DNA of 64,000 bases, taken from Acidipila sp. EB88 (GTDB lineage: Bacteria > Acidobacteriota > Terriglobia > Terriglobales > Acidobacteriaceae). Positions within the stretch are counted from its first letter, which is position 1, and every line of letters begins with the position of its first letter. Of the stretch, positions 27,766 through 36,703 are shown piece after piece. The DNA lies in the NCBI RefSeq assembly GCF_003858395.1, contig NZ_QWEV01000005.1:1736001-1800000 (forward strand), written 5' to 3'. The position numbers and the translations under genes are program-made. The notes beneath the pieces were generated by a model. That model was given only the letters and a program-made list of their open reading frames with translations. It was not told the DNA's origin and did not search any database.

Positions 27766-30111
27766 TTACCCCTGCTTCTGCGCACTCATCGCGAACTCCA
27801 GCGTGCCACCACGCACCAGTGCGTCATGCGCAATTACCGGCCCCGCCTGCTGTTTCCCGTTGAAGCGCACCGACCGCACATACACCGTCTCCGGCGTGTT
27901 ACCCGGCGCTTCCACCACCAGCTTCTTGCCGCCCGCGAGCTGCACCGTGGCGCGCTGAAACAGCGGGCTGCCAAACGTGTACTCCGGCACCGCCGGGCAC
28001 ACCTGGTAAATACCCAGTGCGCTCAGCACATACCACGCCGCCATCGAGCCCGTATCCTCGTCGCCCGCAAACCCGTCCGGCGAGTACAGCTCGTTCATCA
28101 CCCTGCGCGCCCAGAACTGCAACCGCTCCGCCTTGCCCGCATGCGCAAACAGGTACAGCATGTGGTGCGACGGCTGGTTCGAGTGCGCATACTGCCCGAA
28201 CGGCACCGCCGCCATCTCCGACATCTCGTGAATCTCCGAGCCGTACACGCCCACCTCGAAGATCGGCGGCGTCGCCAGCATCTGCTCCAGCGCTTCGGCC
28301 GCCGCGGCCTTGCCGCCCATGCTCTCCATCACGTCCGCAATCGCGTGCGGCGCATCCCAGCGGTGCTGCCACGCCGAGCCCTCTTCATACGGGCTGCCCC
28401 ACACGAACGAGTTGAACGGCGCCAGCCACGAGCCATCCGCATTCTTGCCGCGGAAAAACTTCACCTCCGTGTCATAGATATTGCGCCAGTACTTCGAGCG
28501 CTCCATAAAATGCGCGTAGTCGTCCGTCTTGCCCAGCGATCTGGCAATCTGCGCAATGCAGAAATCCCCATACGCCGCATCCGCCGTCTCCGCCACCGAC
28601 TGCTCGATCTTGTCCGCAGGCACATAGTGCAGCTGCATGTACTCGGTTACACCCACGCGGCCAAACCCCTTGTCCGGGTCGCCCACTTGCGTTGCGTGCT
28701 TCTTCAGCCCCGCAAATACCACCTCGCGGTCAAACATCCCCACGTTCTTCACGATCGCGTCCGCAAACAGCGAATCGATCAGGCTGCCCGACATGCACGC
28801 GCGATACCCCGGCGCCGGAAACTGCGGAAACCAGCCGCCTTCCTTGTACGCGTTCACCCACGCCTGCAAAATCTCCGCAAGCTTCTCCGGAAACAACAGG
28901 CTCGCCAGCGGATACCAAGCGCGATACACGTCCCAGTACCCGTGATCCGCATACATCACCCCCGGCTCCACCTTGCCGTTGAACGCGGAGTAATGATGCA
29001 CTCCCGAGCCCTGTGGCACCGGCTCATGAAAGGTCCGCGGGAACAGCATCGTCCGGTAAAGACACGAGTAAAACGTGCGCTGCTGCTCCAGGCTCGCACC
29101 CTCAATCGCGATGCGCCCCAGCATGCCGTTCCATTCCTCCGCCGCACGCTGCTTCAACGTCGCAGCATCGGCCTTGCCCACCTCCTGCTCGAGATTGAAC
29201 AGCGCCTGCTCTGCCGAAATAAATGACGTCCCGATCCGCGCTTCCAGGTGCTCGCCCTGCGCAAACGACACCGCGACCGTCTGCCGCACCGCGCCCGAGC
29301 GATCCTTGTGCTCCGCCACCACGCAGCTCTCCCACACCTCCGCGAACTCCACCACGTAGTAGCACGCAAACCCGTCCGGCGTGCCACCCGAGCTCTCGCT
29401 CGACGCAAACTCGATCCGCCGCGACTCCTTGTGCTGCTGCACTTCGCCCGCAAGCTTCGGAATGTCGATAATCAGTCCGGGCTTGCGCGGCGTGTCACCC
29501 GGCAGCGCCGCGTCGTACTTCGCGGTGATCACCGAACAGCGCGTCGTCGGCACCAGTTCCACCCTGGCGCGATAGCGCAGCAGAAACAGTTCGAGAGAGT
29601 TCGGCGCAAGCTTTGCCTGCTCTGGAATATACGAAGAAGCCCGCGCGCTCGCGTCCGGGGTGACGCTGCCCGACACCGGCAAAAATGTTGCAGAGCCATA
29701 GTCATACAGCCACGGACTCAACTGGTGCGTGCACCGGAACCCCTGCGTACGCCGGTTCCACGGCTGAAAAAACCACGGCGTCCCCGCGTCCGTCTGGATC
29801 GTCCAGTGCGCCATCCCGAACGGCGTCGCCGCAATCGGCAGCGTGTTGCCATGCGAGAAACGCGGCGTCGACTGCGTTCCCTGCAGCAGGTTCACCAGCT
29901 CCACCGGACTCGCCGTGGCCGCGCCTGCAGCGCTTGCCGCCGCTGCACCATCCATGTGCGTCTCGGCTGCTGCCATCGCCGTGGAATCGTTTCCAAGAAA
30001 CGTCGCGGCTGTAACTACCCCGGAGACTTTCAGGAACTGTCTGCGACTTGCTCCGCCTGTTGCTGCAACGCCGTTCGCGGAACCGAGGGACTCGGAAGCA
30101 CTTTTCTTCAT
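27766..30111 (-). CDS. GH92 family alpha-mannosidase, Tat-exported
   Basis: 781 residues. The N terminus carries a twin-arginine motif (SRRQFLKVSGVVTAATFLG), so it is folded before export, unlike the Sec-type neighbour. GH92 features include VNLLQGTQSTPRFSHGN, TPFGMAHWTIQTD, TQGFRCTHQLSPWLYDYG, the YADHGYWDVYRAWYPL motif and GDEDTGSMAAWYVLSALG near the end. It lies about 95 bases upstream of the other GH92 gene on the same strand, probably as one operon for mannose-containing glycans. It is divergent from the alpha/beta hydrolase. The linkage preference cannot be read from sequence. Confidence 0.9.
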   Translation of the reverse strand: MKKSASESLGSANGVAATGGASRRQFLKVSGVVTAATFLGNDSTAMAAAETHMDGAAAASAAGAATASPVELVNLLQGTQSTPRFSHGNTLPIAATPFGMAHWTIQTDAGTPWFFQPWNRRTQGFRCTHQLSPWLYDYGSATFLPVSGSVTPDASARASSYIPEQAKLAPNSLELFLLRYRARVELVPTTRCSVITAKYDAALPGDTPRKPGLIIDIPKLAGEVQQHKESRRIEFASSESSGGTPDGFACYYVVEFAEVWESCVVAEHKDRSGAVRQTVAVSFAQGEHLEARIGTSFISAEQALFNLEQEVGKADAATLKQRAAEEWNGMLGRIAIEGASLEQQRTFYSCLYRTMLFPRTFHEPVPQGSGVHHYSAFNGKVEPGVMYADHGYWDVYRAWYPLASLLFPEKLAEILQAWVNAYKEGGWFPQFPAPGYRACMSGSLIDSLFADAIVKNVGMFDREVVFAGLKKHATQVGDPDKGFGRVGVTEYMQLHYVPADKIEQSVAETADAAYGDFCIAQIARSLGKTDDYAHFMERSKYWRNIYDTEVKFFRGKNADGSWLAPFNSFVWGSPYEEGSAWQHRWDAPHAIADVMESMGGKAAAAEALEQMLATPPIFEVGVYGSEIHEMSEMAAVPFGQYAHSNQPSHHMLYLFAHAGKAERLQFWARRVMNELYSPDGFAGDEDTGSMAAWYVLSALGIYQVCPAVPEYTFGSPLFQRATVQLAGGKKLVVEAPGNTPETVYVRSVRFNGKQQAGPVIAHDALVRGGTLEFAMSAQKQG

Positions 30112-30252
30112 GCTTCATGCTACCCGCATCGTGGCGCCTGTCGGCCGCAAAAGTGATGCTTGGTTCGTTCGCCTATCCCACTCACAAGAGGCGATCCGCG
30201 CCTGTTCCATGCGCGCACCCGCATAGGCACGGGCGCTGTTTACACTCGAGCC

Positions 30253-31359
30253 ATGCAAAGCCTGCGGTTCGCGCTGCTCTGGTCGCTGTGGCTAGCCGGC
30301 TTCATCCCCGCATTGCTTGCCGCGCCGCGTCTACAGGTCGTGCAGCCAGCGTTCACCAGCACTGCCGCACCCGTGGTCCCGACCAGTCTGCTCACCGCGC
30401 CACAGCGACAGGTCTATCTACGCGATGGACGCCGACTCAATCTTGTCTGCCTCGGCTCGGGCGCACCCACCATCCTCTTTGAGTCCGGCACGGGCGGTGG
30501 TGTCTTTGACTGGCGCTTCGTGCAGGCCGTCGTGGCGCGTCATACCACTGCCTGCGCTTACGATCGCGCAGGCTTCGGCTTCAGCGATCCAGCGCGGCGA
30601 AGGTCCGATGTCGACAATGCCGTCGACGATCTGCATCAACTCGGCGAGCGCGCCGCTCTGCCTCGACCCTTGCTTCTGGTCGGCCACTCCAACGGCGGCA
30701 TGTACGCGGTACGGTTCGCACAGCAACATCGCAGCGAGGTCGCGGCACTCGTACTGGTCGACCCGGGCTTTCCCGGCCAGCAGGACTTCACCCGCTACGG
30801 TCTCGCTCCCGCCAGGGCCGCGGAGCTCGAAGCCGGCAACGCAGCGTGGATCCGCTCGGCGCAGCACTGTCTCGACCTGGTGCGCTCCGGCATCCTCGCG
30901 CTGCGTGCATCCTCGCCCTGCCTCGATCAGCCGCCCAATGCCGACTCCGCGCTGCATCGTGCCTTGAACCGTATCGACAGCAGCCCCGCCTATGCTGCGG
31001 CGCTCCTGTCCGAGTTCCAGAGCACGTTTCGCAAACGCCACGGCGCTACGGTGAACGATCGCGAAATCCCCATGCGCCCCGGGAGCCTCGGCGCGCTCCC
31101 GCTCACGGTGCTCACCGCCAGCCGTCACCCGGCTGCCCCGTCCGACTTCACCCCCGCCGACCAGGCGAAGTACTACCGCTTCTGGCGCGCGGGACACGAC
31201 CGTCTGGCTGCCCTCTCCACGTGCAGCCGCAACCGCGTCGTCCCCGATTCGGGCCATTTCATTCAGTACAATCAGCCACAGGTTGTGATCGCGACCATTC
31301 TTGCGGCCCTGGCGGACGCGGGGCGCCTCGCTCCGGCCACCTGTCGCTCCGACCACTGA
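30253..31359 (+). CDS. Exported alpha/beta hydrolase
   Basis: 368 residues from the ATG at 30253, which opens a signal peptide (FALLWSLWLAGFIPALLAA); the in-frame stretch upstream looks non-coding. The alpha/beta fold is marked by the oxyanion segment FESGTGGGVFDW, the nucleophile elbow GHSNGG and the strand LVLVDPGFPG. The C-terminal catalytic His is in VVPDSGHFIQYNQP. These features suit an esterase- or haloalkane-like hydrolase, but the substrate cannot be told. It is divergent from the Tat GH92 gene and converges with the acyltransferase. Confidence 0.8.
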   Translation: MQSLRFALLWSLWLAGFIPALLAAPRLQVVQPAFTSTAAPVVPTSLLTAPQRQVYLRDGRRLNLVCLGSGAPTILFESGTGGGVFDWRFVQAVVARHTTACAYDRAGFGFSDPARRRSDVDNAVDDLHQLGERAALPRPLLLVGHSNGGMYAVRFAQQHRSEVAALVLVDPGFPGQQDFTRYGLAPARAAELEAGNAAWIRSAQHCLDLVRSGILALRASSPCLDQPPNADSALHRALNRIDSSPAYAAALLSEFQSTFRKRHGATVNDREIPMRPGSLGALPLTVLTASRHPAAPSDFTPADQAKYYRFWRAGHDRLAALSTCSRNRVVPDSGHFIQYNQPQVVIATILAALADAGRLAPATCRSDH

Positions 31360-31402
31360 CGCACCCCGCGTCCGATGGAAGCGGGCCCATCCTGCAGCAC
31401 TC

Positions 31403-32602
31403 TCAGCCCCGCGGCACGTCCACAGGGAACGCAGGGTCCATCCCTGGAATATGCACCGTCGCACCCGGTCGCCCGCCCCGCAGAAAGCGCCGGCTCAGCC
31501 ACGCACGCACCGGCTCGTCATACAGCTTCAGGCACGCATACGCCATCGCCACCGCCACCAGCCACAGCAGCACGCCCCATCCCGCCCGCTCGGCCAGCGT
31601 GCGCGGCCCACGCGCAATCCATGCCGTGTAAATGTAGATCAGCGGATAATGCGTGATGTACAGCGGATACGAGATATCGCCGAACAGCCGGCACAGCCGC
31701 GTCGAAACATTGCCCGCATCCCGCTGCCCCGCGCCGATCGCCACAATGATCGGGAACACCACGATGATGCAGAACGCCTCGTACAGCCCATTCACCCACA
31801 GGTGCTCAGGACCGCCAAAACGTGGCAGCGAAAAGCACACCACCAGCAAAACACTGCACACCAGGAAGCCCTGTCGCATCGGCAGCCGCCAGCCCGAACG
31901 CATCAACAGCACGCCCGCGAAAAACGGAAACATGAGCCGTGCAAAGCCGATGTGGAGCTGCGGCGCATTCAGCGCCCATCCCCCGATCACATCGCCCTCG
32001 CCCGTCACCAGCATGTGCACCAGGAAAGCGGCAGACAGCGCGCACAGCACGCCCATCCACCGGTTCGAGAGCTTGCGCAGGCCCACCGCATACAGGATGT
32101 TCGCGACGTACTCGAAGAACAGCGACCACGCCGGCCCGTCCAGCGGATGCATCTCGTCCCAGCCGCGAATATCGAGCTGCGTCGGCAGCGGCAGCAGCGT
32201 GCAGCCCAGCAGCATCACCAGCAGCATGCTCCACACTGGCGTCGCGCTGACCAGCTTGAAAGCAGGGCCGCCCTGGAAGTAAAACAGCGCCGCGCCAATC
32301 AGGCTGCCAACGATCACCATCGGTTGCAGACGAATCAGGCGCCGCTTGTAAAACTCCCACTGGCCCATGCGGGTCCAGCGGTCGTCGTAGGCATACGCCA
32401 CCACAAAACCCGAAAGCAGGAAGAAAAAATCCACGGCCAGGTAGCCGTGATTGATGATCTGCCGGAAGCGCACGCCGTAGTCGTTGGGTTCAAGGGCGTG
32501 GAACGCAACCACAAGCAGTGCCGCAACGCCGCGCAGGCCGTCCAGCACCTCGTAATGACTCTTCGGCAGCGGATCGTTGGACAGTTTCTGTGTGTTGCGC
32601 AT
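31403..32602 (-). CDS. Acyltransferase family 3 (OafA/YrhL-like), inner membrane
   Basis: 399 residues from the ATG at 32602 (MRNTQKLS). The longer frame upstream reads non-coding and overlaps remains of a broken gene. It starts with the family signature YEVLDGLRGVAALLVVAFH, whose His is essential in characterised members. GYLAVDFFFLLSGFVVAYAY and the FYKRRLIRLQP loop follow, and then about ten hydrophobic segments. Such proteins O-acylate sugars of exopolysaccharide or lipid-linked glycans using acyl-CoA. The acceptor is not indicated by neighbours. Confidence 0.88.
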   Translation of the reverse strand: MRNTQKLSNDPLPKSHYEVLDGLRGVAALLVVAFHALEPNDYGVRFRQIINHGYLAVDFFFLLSGFVVAYAYDDRWTRMGQWEFYKRRLIRLQPMVIVGSLIGAALFYFQGGPAFKLVSATPVWSMLLVMLLGCTLLPLPTQLDIRGWDEMHPLDGPAWSLFFEYVANILYAVGLRKLSNRWMGVLCALSAAFLVHMLVTGEGDVIGGWALNAPQLHIGFARLMFPFFAGVLLMRSGWRLPMRQGFLVCSVLLVVCFSLPRFGGPEHLWVNGLYEAFCIIVVFPIIVAIGAGQRDAGNVSTRLCRLFGDISYPLYITHYPLIYIYTAWIARGPRTLAERAGWGVLLWLVAVAMAYACLKLYDEPVRAWLSRRFLRGGRPGATVHIPGMDPAFPVDVPRG

Positions 32603-32612
32603 CGGCGCCCAA

Positions 32613-33169
32613 CTATACCCAGCACACCCCACGATTGGCCACCGCCAGTCCGTCACTAACCTGTTCGGCCATCGCCTTTTCCATGCAGGCGCAGCTACCG
32701 CGCCCACACAGCCACCGCGCCCGCACCGCCGCCCCGGCGGCAACCCGGTCAAAGCTGAGCGGGTCCAGCGCAATCTCCGGAGGCAGCTCGTCCCATTGCC
32801 CCGACGCTCCCTCGGGGTTCAACCGCATGGCGTACTTGTCGGTATGCCGGGGTCGCGCGCGCTTCGAACCGTGATGTGCAGCACGCCGCCCCGGAGCGTT
32901 GCGCCCACCACCGGGTCGTGGCGCACGGCCACGCCAATATTCGCAAACGACCGTTGGTATTCGTCAGCTTCACAGGCCCGTCCATGCTGCCCGCGAGCAC
33001 GCCCTTCGATGGTTGGAGTTCCAGAACAAACAGGTTGCGACCACCAGCCCGCATCACCCGTTCCCCGCCAACGCCCCGGCCCAGCCCCCTGCGCTCAGCA
33101 CACCCCAGCCGGCCCGATCCAGGGCGCAAGCAGCAAGCAACAGAACGCAATCCGCAGAACAGCCTTCAT
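32613..33169 (-). pseudogene. Small exported protein gene, broken by four apparent one-base losses
   Basis: The ATG at 33169 opens a signal peptide (KAVLRIAFCCLLLAPWIGPAG), then the coding signal hops between frames. The pieces are LSAGGWAGALAGNG, NLFVLELQPSKGVLAGSM, FANIGVAVRHDPVVGATL and DKYAMRLNPEGASGQWDELP, in that order. Each junction is closed by adding one base, three of them at C/G runs. The repaired frame has 186 codons and stops at 32613-32615. The content recalls small acidobacterial exported proteins with a beta-barrel-like core, but I do not recognise a family. Either a decayed gene or, given the same error type elsewhere, an intact gene with missing bases. Confidence 0.45.
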
Positions 33170-33490
33170 GCACATGCCGCGATTGAAAGGCCACGCGCCA
33201 CGCCCACAATCACATTTGCTCCCGGTCGCGATACGCGCCCTCCCATCAACGCGACGCGACCTGTTCGATCGCAGTCAACACGAACTGATCGATTCCAGAT
33301 GATCCGTGACAGGCACCCATAGCTCTTGGAGAGTTCAGTCCACTGGTCAGCCATAAGCCGGCGGCTCTGGTTGGCGCACAAAAAACTGCGAAAGGGTGCA
33401 GCGTCCAGCCGCGCTGTACTCGCCGCCAGCCATGCCATCCCGGCAACACCGGCCGTACCCAGTCGCCATGCTTCCACTCGCGATTTTCAA
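33170..33490. other. Intergenic, no gene recognised
   Basis: About 320 bases upstream of the broken gene. Open frames crossing it have no start context or recognisable product. It continues into the 13-base tandem repeat at 33491. Confidence 0.45.
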
Positions 33491-33539
33491 CCCGAGCCCC
33501 GGACCCGAGCCCCGGACCCGAGCCCCGGACCCGAGCCCG
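33491..33539. repeat. 13-bp tandem repeat
   Basis: About 3.8 perfect copies of the 13-base unit CCCGAGCCCCGGA, ending at the stop of the membrane protein gene. The unit number is not a multiple that keeps a reading frame and lies outside the gene, so it is a likely variable-number site. Confidence 0.85.
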
Positions 33540-33540
33540 C

Positions 33541-34539
33541 TCAGCTCCCAAAATGTCGTGCCGCTTGCTGCGCCGCCTGCCGCGCGCGCACAACGCGCCG
33601 CGCACCCAGCCACACCAGCCACACCGCGGCCACCAGCAGCACAGCATTGCTGACCCGCATGGCCACGATCCCACCGAGCAGCGGCTTCTGCGCAAACGCC
33701 CGCACTCCATAGTCCATCGCCCCGGCTGCCGCCACGCTCAGCGCATGCAGCCCACCCCATTTTGCCCTCTGCGTATACACCGACAGCAGCATCAGGAACA
33801 CCGCGTCCAGCGCCAGCATGGCCAATACCGCACCCCAGCCCCAGCGGGCCGGCGTCTGCAGCACGCCCATGCCCAGCACAAAGGTCGCCGCTCCTGTCGC
33901 CCACGGGCTCGGCACGCCGCCGGCCCCGGCGCTGGCCCCGCGCACCGGCAGCAGCCATGCAGCGCCCACCAGCAACAGGCTCAGCCCCGCCACGCTCACA
34001 AGCTGCGCCGCCGAGGCCACAAAATGGTTCTGCTTCCACCCAATGGCGAAACTTGCGGCCGAGCCCAGCACAAACACCACGGCCACCAGGGCCACGCCGC
34101 CCCGTCCAAGCCACGGCACATGGGCTTCCTCCGGAAACAAAGCCTCCACCAGCGCGATCGACACGCCCATGCTCCAGAACGTGTGCAGGTTCAGCATCAG
34201 CAGCGTCCACCATGCGCCAATGCCCCACTCCGGCACGTACGCATGGTCCAGCAGGTGCATGTGTATCTTCAGGTAGTCCGGGTTGAACAGCGACTGCGTC
34301 ACAAGGCCCTCGCTGGCCAGCCCGTACGCCGCACCCAGCAGCAGCATCCCCGGCCACCCCTGGCCCCGGCGTCGCGCTGTCTCGCGCACCAGCACGGCCG
34401 CTCCCCCGTAAGCCGGCACCAGCACCGCCAGCACCGCCAGCAGCGTGATCGGGAGGTCGCCCAGCAGGTATTCCGCCACCAGCGGGCTCACCAGCAACAG
34501 GCACACCACCGCGGCGAACTTTCTTCCGGGCACGGCCAT
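33541..34539 (-). CDS. Polytopic membrane protein of unknown function
   Basis: 332 residues from the ATG at 34539, which has a strong GAGGAGGG Shine-Dalgarno. About nine to ten hydrophobic segments cover most of the chain (FAAVVCLLLVSPLVAEYLLG, ITLLAVLAVLVPAYGG, LVAVVFVLGSAASFAIG, LLLVGAAWLL and VLLVAAVWLVWLG among them). A short polar loop, NPDYLKIHMHLLDHAYVPEWG, contains several His and acidic residues that could bind metal. I do not recognise a family. It is in the same direction as the sigma-like gene, but a hairpin separates them. Confidence 0.7.
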   Translation of the reverse strand: MAVPGRKFAAVVCLLLVSPLVAEYLLGDLPITLLAVLAVLVPAYGGAAVLVRETARRRGQGWPGMLLLGAAYGLASEGLVTQSLFNPDYLKIHMHLLDHAYVPEWGIGAWWTLLMLNLHTFWSMGVSIALVEALFPEEAHVPWLGRGGVALVAVVFVLGSAASFAIGWKQNHFVASAAQLVSVAGLSLLLVGAAWLLPVRGASAGAGGVPSPWATGAATFVLGMGVLQTPARWGWGAVLAMLALDAVFLMLLSVYTQRAKWGGLHALSVAAAGAMDYGVRAFAQKPLLGGIVAMRVSNAVLLVAAVWLVWLGARRVVRARQAAQQAARHFGS

Positions 34540-34724
34540 GGTTCCCTCCTCATCCTGCGAACGTGCGCAAGGCGCCGCGAGGCGCACCGACACTCTACCG
34601 CCGCCGCGCGGCCGTGCGCCCACTTGTTTGCGCACAAAAACACCTGCCCCATCGCACCGGACTGCCCCAGATTCCGTGAGTCCGCGCGTCCCTCACCGCG
34701 CCCACCCGCGCCCACCGCGCCATC

Positions 34725-34756
34725 CCCGAGGCAGGAGCTACTTCCCCTGCCTCGGG
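34725..34756 (-). terminator. Hairpin after the sigma-like gene
   Basis: An 11-bp perfect stem (34725-34735 with 34746-34756) and a 10-base loop lie just past the stop of the sigma-like gene on the minus strand. A T-run is lacking, so it is a weak or Rho-assisted terminator, or an mRNA end-stabilising hairpin. Confidence 0.5.
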
Positions 34757-34773
34757 CCCCACGCACACGCACG

Positions 34774-35256
34774 CTACTGCCCGTCGTACAGCGGACCCAC
34801 CTCCAGCAACTCCTTCTCCAGGAAAATAGCCGTGAGCCGGTCAATCGCCTCGCCGTACTTCCGCACCACCGTCCGCAGGCTCTGCTTGGTTAAATCCGCC
34901 GCCTCCGCCTGCGTGTACTCCTGCAGCGCGATCCGCGCCACCAGCTCCTTCTCCTCCGGGCTCAGCTGCCGGAGGCACCGGTCGACGTCATACACAAAAA
35001 TCACCGCGTCCTCGAAGCTCCGCACCCGGTAGCTCGATACCTTGCCCCGGAACATGCAGTTGCCAAGCACCGACGGCACCTGGCCCATCCGCAGCGAAAC
35101 TTGCATGTATCGCCGCAGCAACAACTCCGTGTACCGTCGGTAAAAGGCCAGCGATGTGATCGGCACCATCACCGTTCCCTTTTTCTTTCGAGGATCCACC
35201 GGGAGGTTTTGCCATGCACTCACCTGCGGTACCCGCATCGCCATGCCGCCGCTCAA
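34774..35256 (-). CDS. Sigma-70 region 4-like helix-turn-helix protein
   Basis: 160 residues. The C-terminal half reads as a sigma region 4 / ECF-like HTH: DVDRCLRQLSPEEKELVARIALQEYTQAEAADLTKQSLRTVVRKYGEA. The N-terminal half is helical and basic (YRRYTELLLRRYMQVSLRMG) but is not a recognisable region 2, so it may be a regulator rather than a true sigma factor. The TTG at 35256 overlaps the stop of the zinc-ribbon gene (TTGA), indicating coupled translation; an ATG at 35244 is the alternative start. Its DNA target is unknown. Confidence 0.75.
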   Translation of the reverse strand: MSGGMAMRVPQVSAWQNLPVDPRKKKGTVMVPITSLAFYRRYTELLLRRYMQVSLRMGQVPSVLGNCMFRGKVSSYRVRSFEDAVIFVYDVDRCLRQLSPEEKELVARIALQEYTQAEAADLTKQSLRTVVRKYGEAIDRLTAIFLEKELLEVGPLYDGQ

Positions 35257-35486
35257 CGGACACCGCCCGCGGCCACATTCGGCTCGTACCCGGCGCCCTC
35301 AGCCAGCCCCACCCGGCCTGCCTGCTTCTTGGGCGGTCGCCCCGGTCGCAGGCGCGTCTTTGGATCGGGAAAATGCTGCAAAACATCCACGCATGGTGCG
35401 CAGTACACCCCGGCTCCCTGCTGCTTTCGGAACCACAGCGTTCCGCATCCCTCGCACACCTTCAAATCAACGCGCTGGTAGGTCAT
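35253..35486 (-). CDS. Small zinc-ribbon protein
   Basis: 77 residues with two CxxC knuckles (CEGCGTLWF and YCAPCVDV) about 16 residues apart, a classic zinc ribbon. A basic Pro-rich tail follows (RLRPGRPPKKQAGR), suited to nucleic-acid binding. Its stop overlaps the start of the sigma-like gene by TTGA, so the two probably form a co-translated pair. A role as partner or anti-sigma-like modulator is inference. Confidence 0.7.
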   Translation of the reverse strand: MTYQRVDLKVCEGCGTLWFRKQQGAGVYCAPCVDVLQHFPDPKTRLRPGRPPKKQAGRVGLAEGAGYEPNVAAGGVR

Positions 35487-35950
35487 TTGCCCTCACAAGT
35501 CGAAAAAATCACTGCAACACTCTCCGCAGGCCTGTTGAAAAAGTCCAAAATCGCTTCTGGAAGTCCCCCCGCTTCGCCCCGTTCAGCCTGATTTCGCCTT
35601 TTCTTCGGTAACCATATTGGCGAGCGCACAATTTTCTTTCACTTTTTTTTCCTGTACCGGAACTGCCGCTGGAGCGTCGCAGCGTGCATTTCGCGCCAGG
35701 GCGCGAAATGCACGAAAACCCGCGTCCCACGCGCATTCCGGCACAATCTTCGGGTGAAAGTACCCCCACCCTACCCCCCCTCCACCCCACTGCGTCAATC
35801 GCTATAAGCAACCGCTAGTTACGCGAATAAGTTTCAGAATTCGCAACTTACAGAGCGGCAGCCGATCTGTTCGGCGACACTTGCCTTTGGGCAATCCTTT
35901 GTCAGGGAACAGCCATAGCTTCCCGGCATTTTTGTGCCATTTTCCGCCAG
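35487..35950. other. Divergent control region with a strong hairpin
   Basis: 464 bases between the divergent zinc-ribbon and XRE genes. It is locally AT-richer than the window, holds T-rich runs near 35641-35650 and a long C-rich stretch at 35762-35790, and contains the palindrome listed separately. No protein or tRNA gene is visible; a small RNA cannot be excluded. Confidence 0.45.
35683..35714. promoter_or_regulatory. 14-bp perfect inverted repeat
   Basis: The arms at 35683-35696 and 35701-35714 pair perfectly (core GTGCATTTCGCGC) around a 4-base loop. It lies midway between the divergent zinc-ribbon and XRE/S24-like genes. No T-run follows on either strand, so it is not an ordinary terminator; an operator or a structured RNA is more likely. 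Confidence 0.55.
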
Positions 35951-36637
35951 ATGAATTTTTCGCAATTGCATGAGCGGTTGCGCTTGGAATTGCTCGACAG
36001 AATTGAGCGGGGAGTGATCACAGCTTCACTGCTCGCGCGCAAAACAGGCTTGCAGCAGCCGCACATTTCGAACTTCCTCCGCAATAAGCGGCGACTCAGC
36101 CTGCCTGCGCTTGACCGTGTGCTCGCTGCACTTGGTCTCTCCGCCGCTGAGCTTTTTCCTGCGCCCGCAAAAGCTGATCCCTCGCCCTCCCAGGGCATCC
36201 CCATCACCTCGTCGCAAAGCGCCATGCATGATGAGTTCATCCGGGCAGCCTCCGTCAGTGCCTATGTCACGCTGCCGCCGGCCATGCTCGCGCAGCTCCA
36301 CGGGCCGCAGGACGGTCGCCGCCGCGTCGCTCGCGAGCGCTTCGTCGCCATCGCCCTTTCCGCCGAGCAGGCCGCTCCCATGGAGCCGCGCCTGCGCCCC
36401 AACTCCATCGTGGTGCTGGATCGTCACACCAACATGCCCACCGGTGCTCCCGACGACATCTTTGCCGTCGAGGTGCGCGGCGCCCTGCACCTCGGCTTCC
36501 TCGTCTTTGAGCAGAAGCACTTCCTGTTGCGTCCCCACGCCCTCCACTACCCGGTGGAACTGCTGCCCGTCCCGCCCGCCGCCTCCCCCGCGGATCTCGT
36601 TGTCGGCCGCGTCGTGGCCGTGCTCACCCGCCTCTAG
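35951..36637 (+). CDS. XRE-family regulator with S24-like C-terminal domain
   Basis: 228 residues. The N-terminal HTH (about 15-65) reads GVITASLLARKTGLQQPHISNFLRNKRRLSLPALDRVLAALGLS. After a Pro/Ser linker, the C-terminal part (LRPNSIVVLDRHTNMPTG, IFAVEVRGALHLGFLVFEQKHFLL, VVGRVVAVLTRL) follows the LexA/CI-type S24 beta-fold. I see no clear Ser/Lys catalytic pair, so self-cleavage is doubtful. It could be a phage-derived or stress regulator. No phage genes adjoin, so I take it as a domesticated regulator. Confidence 0.8.
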   Translation: MNFSQLHERLRLELLDRIERGVITASLLARKTGLQQPHISNFLRNKRRLSLPALDRVLAALGLSAAELFPAPAKADPSPSQGIPITSSQSAMHDEFIRAASVSAYVTLPPAMLAQLHGPQDGRRRVARERFVAIALSAEQAAPMEPRLRPNSIVVLDRHTNMPTGAPDDIFAVEVRGALHLGFLVFEQKHFLLRPHALHYPVELLPVPPAASPADLVVGRVVAVLTRL

Positions 36638-36703
36638 CAAGCAGCCAAGCCTGCCGATTTGTTAGCATCGGCCTCGGAGGGTCTTTCCCTCGGAGAGTTT
36701 TCC

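Noticed and set aside
25128..27863. 911-codon open frame opposite the first GH92 gene
   Set aside because: Arg/His-rich translation without domain features, fully antisense to a well-supported GH92 gene; a by-product of high GC at third positions.
27292..29226. 644-codon open frame opposite the second GH92 gene
   Set aside because: Same composition artefact; no start context and no recognisable protein.
33491..33539. CRISPR-like repeat
   Set aside because: Units are directly adjacent with no spacers and only 13 bases long; no cas genes in the window.
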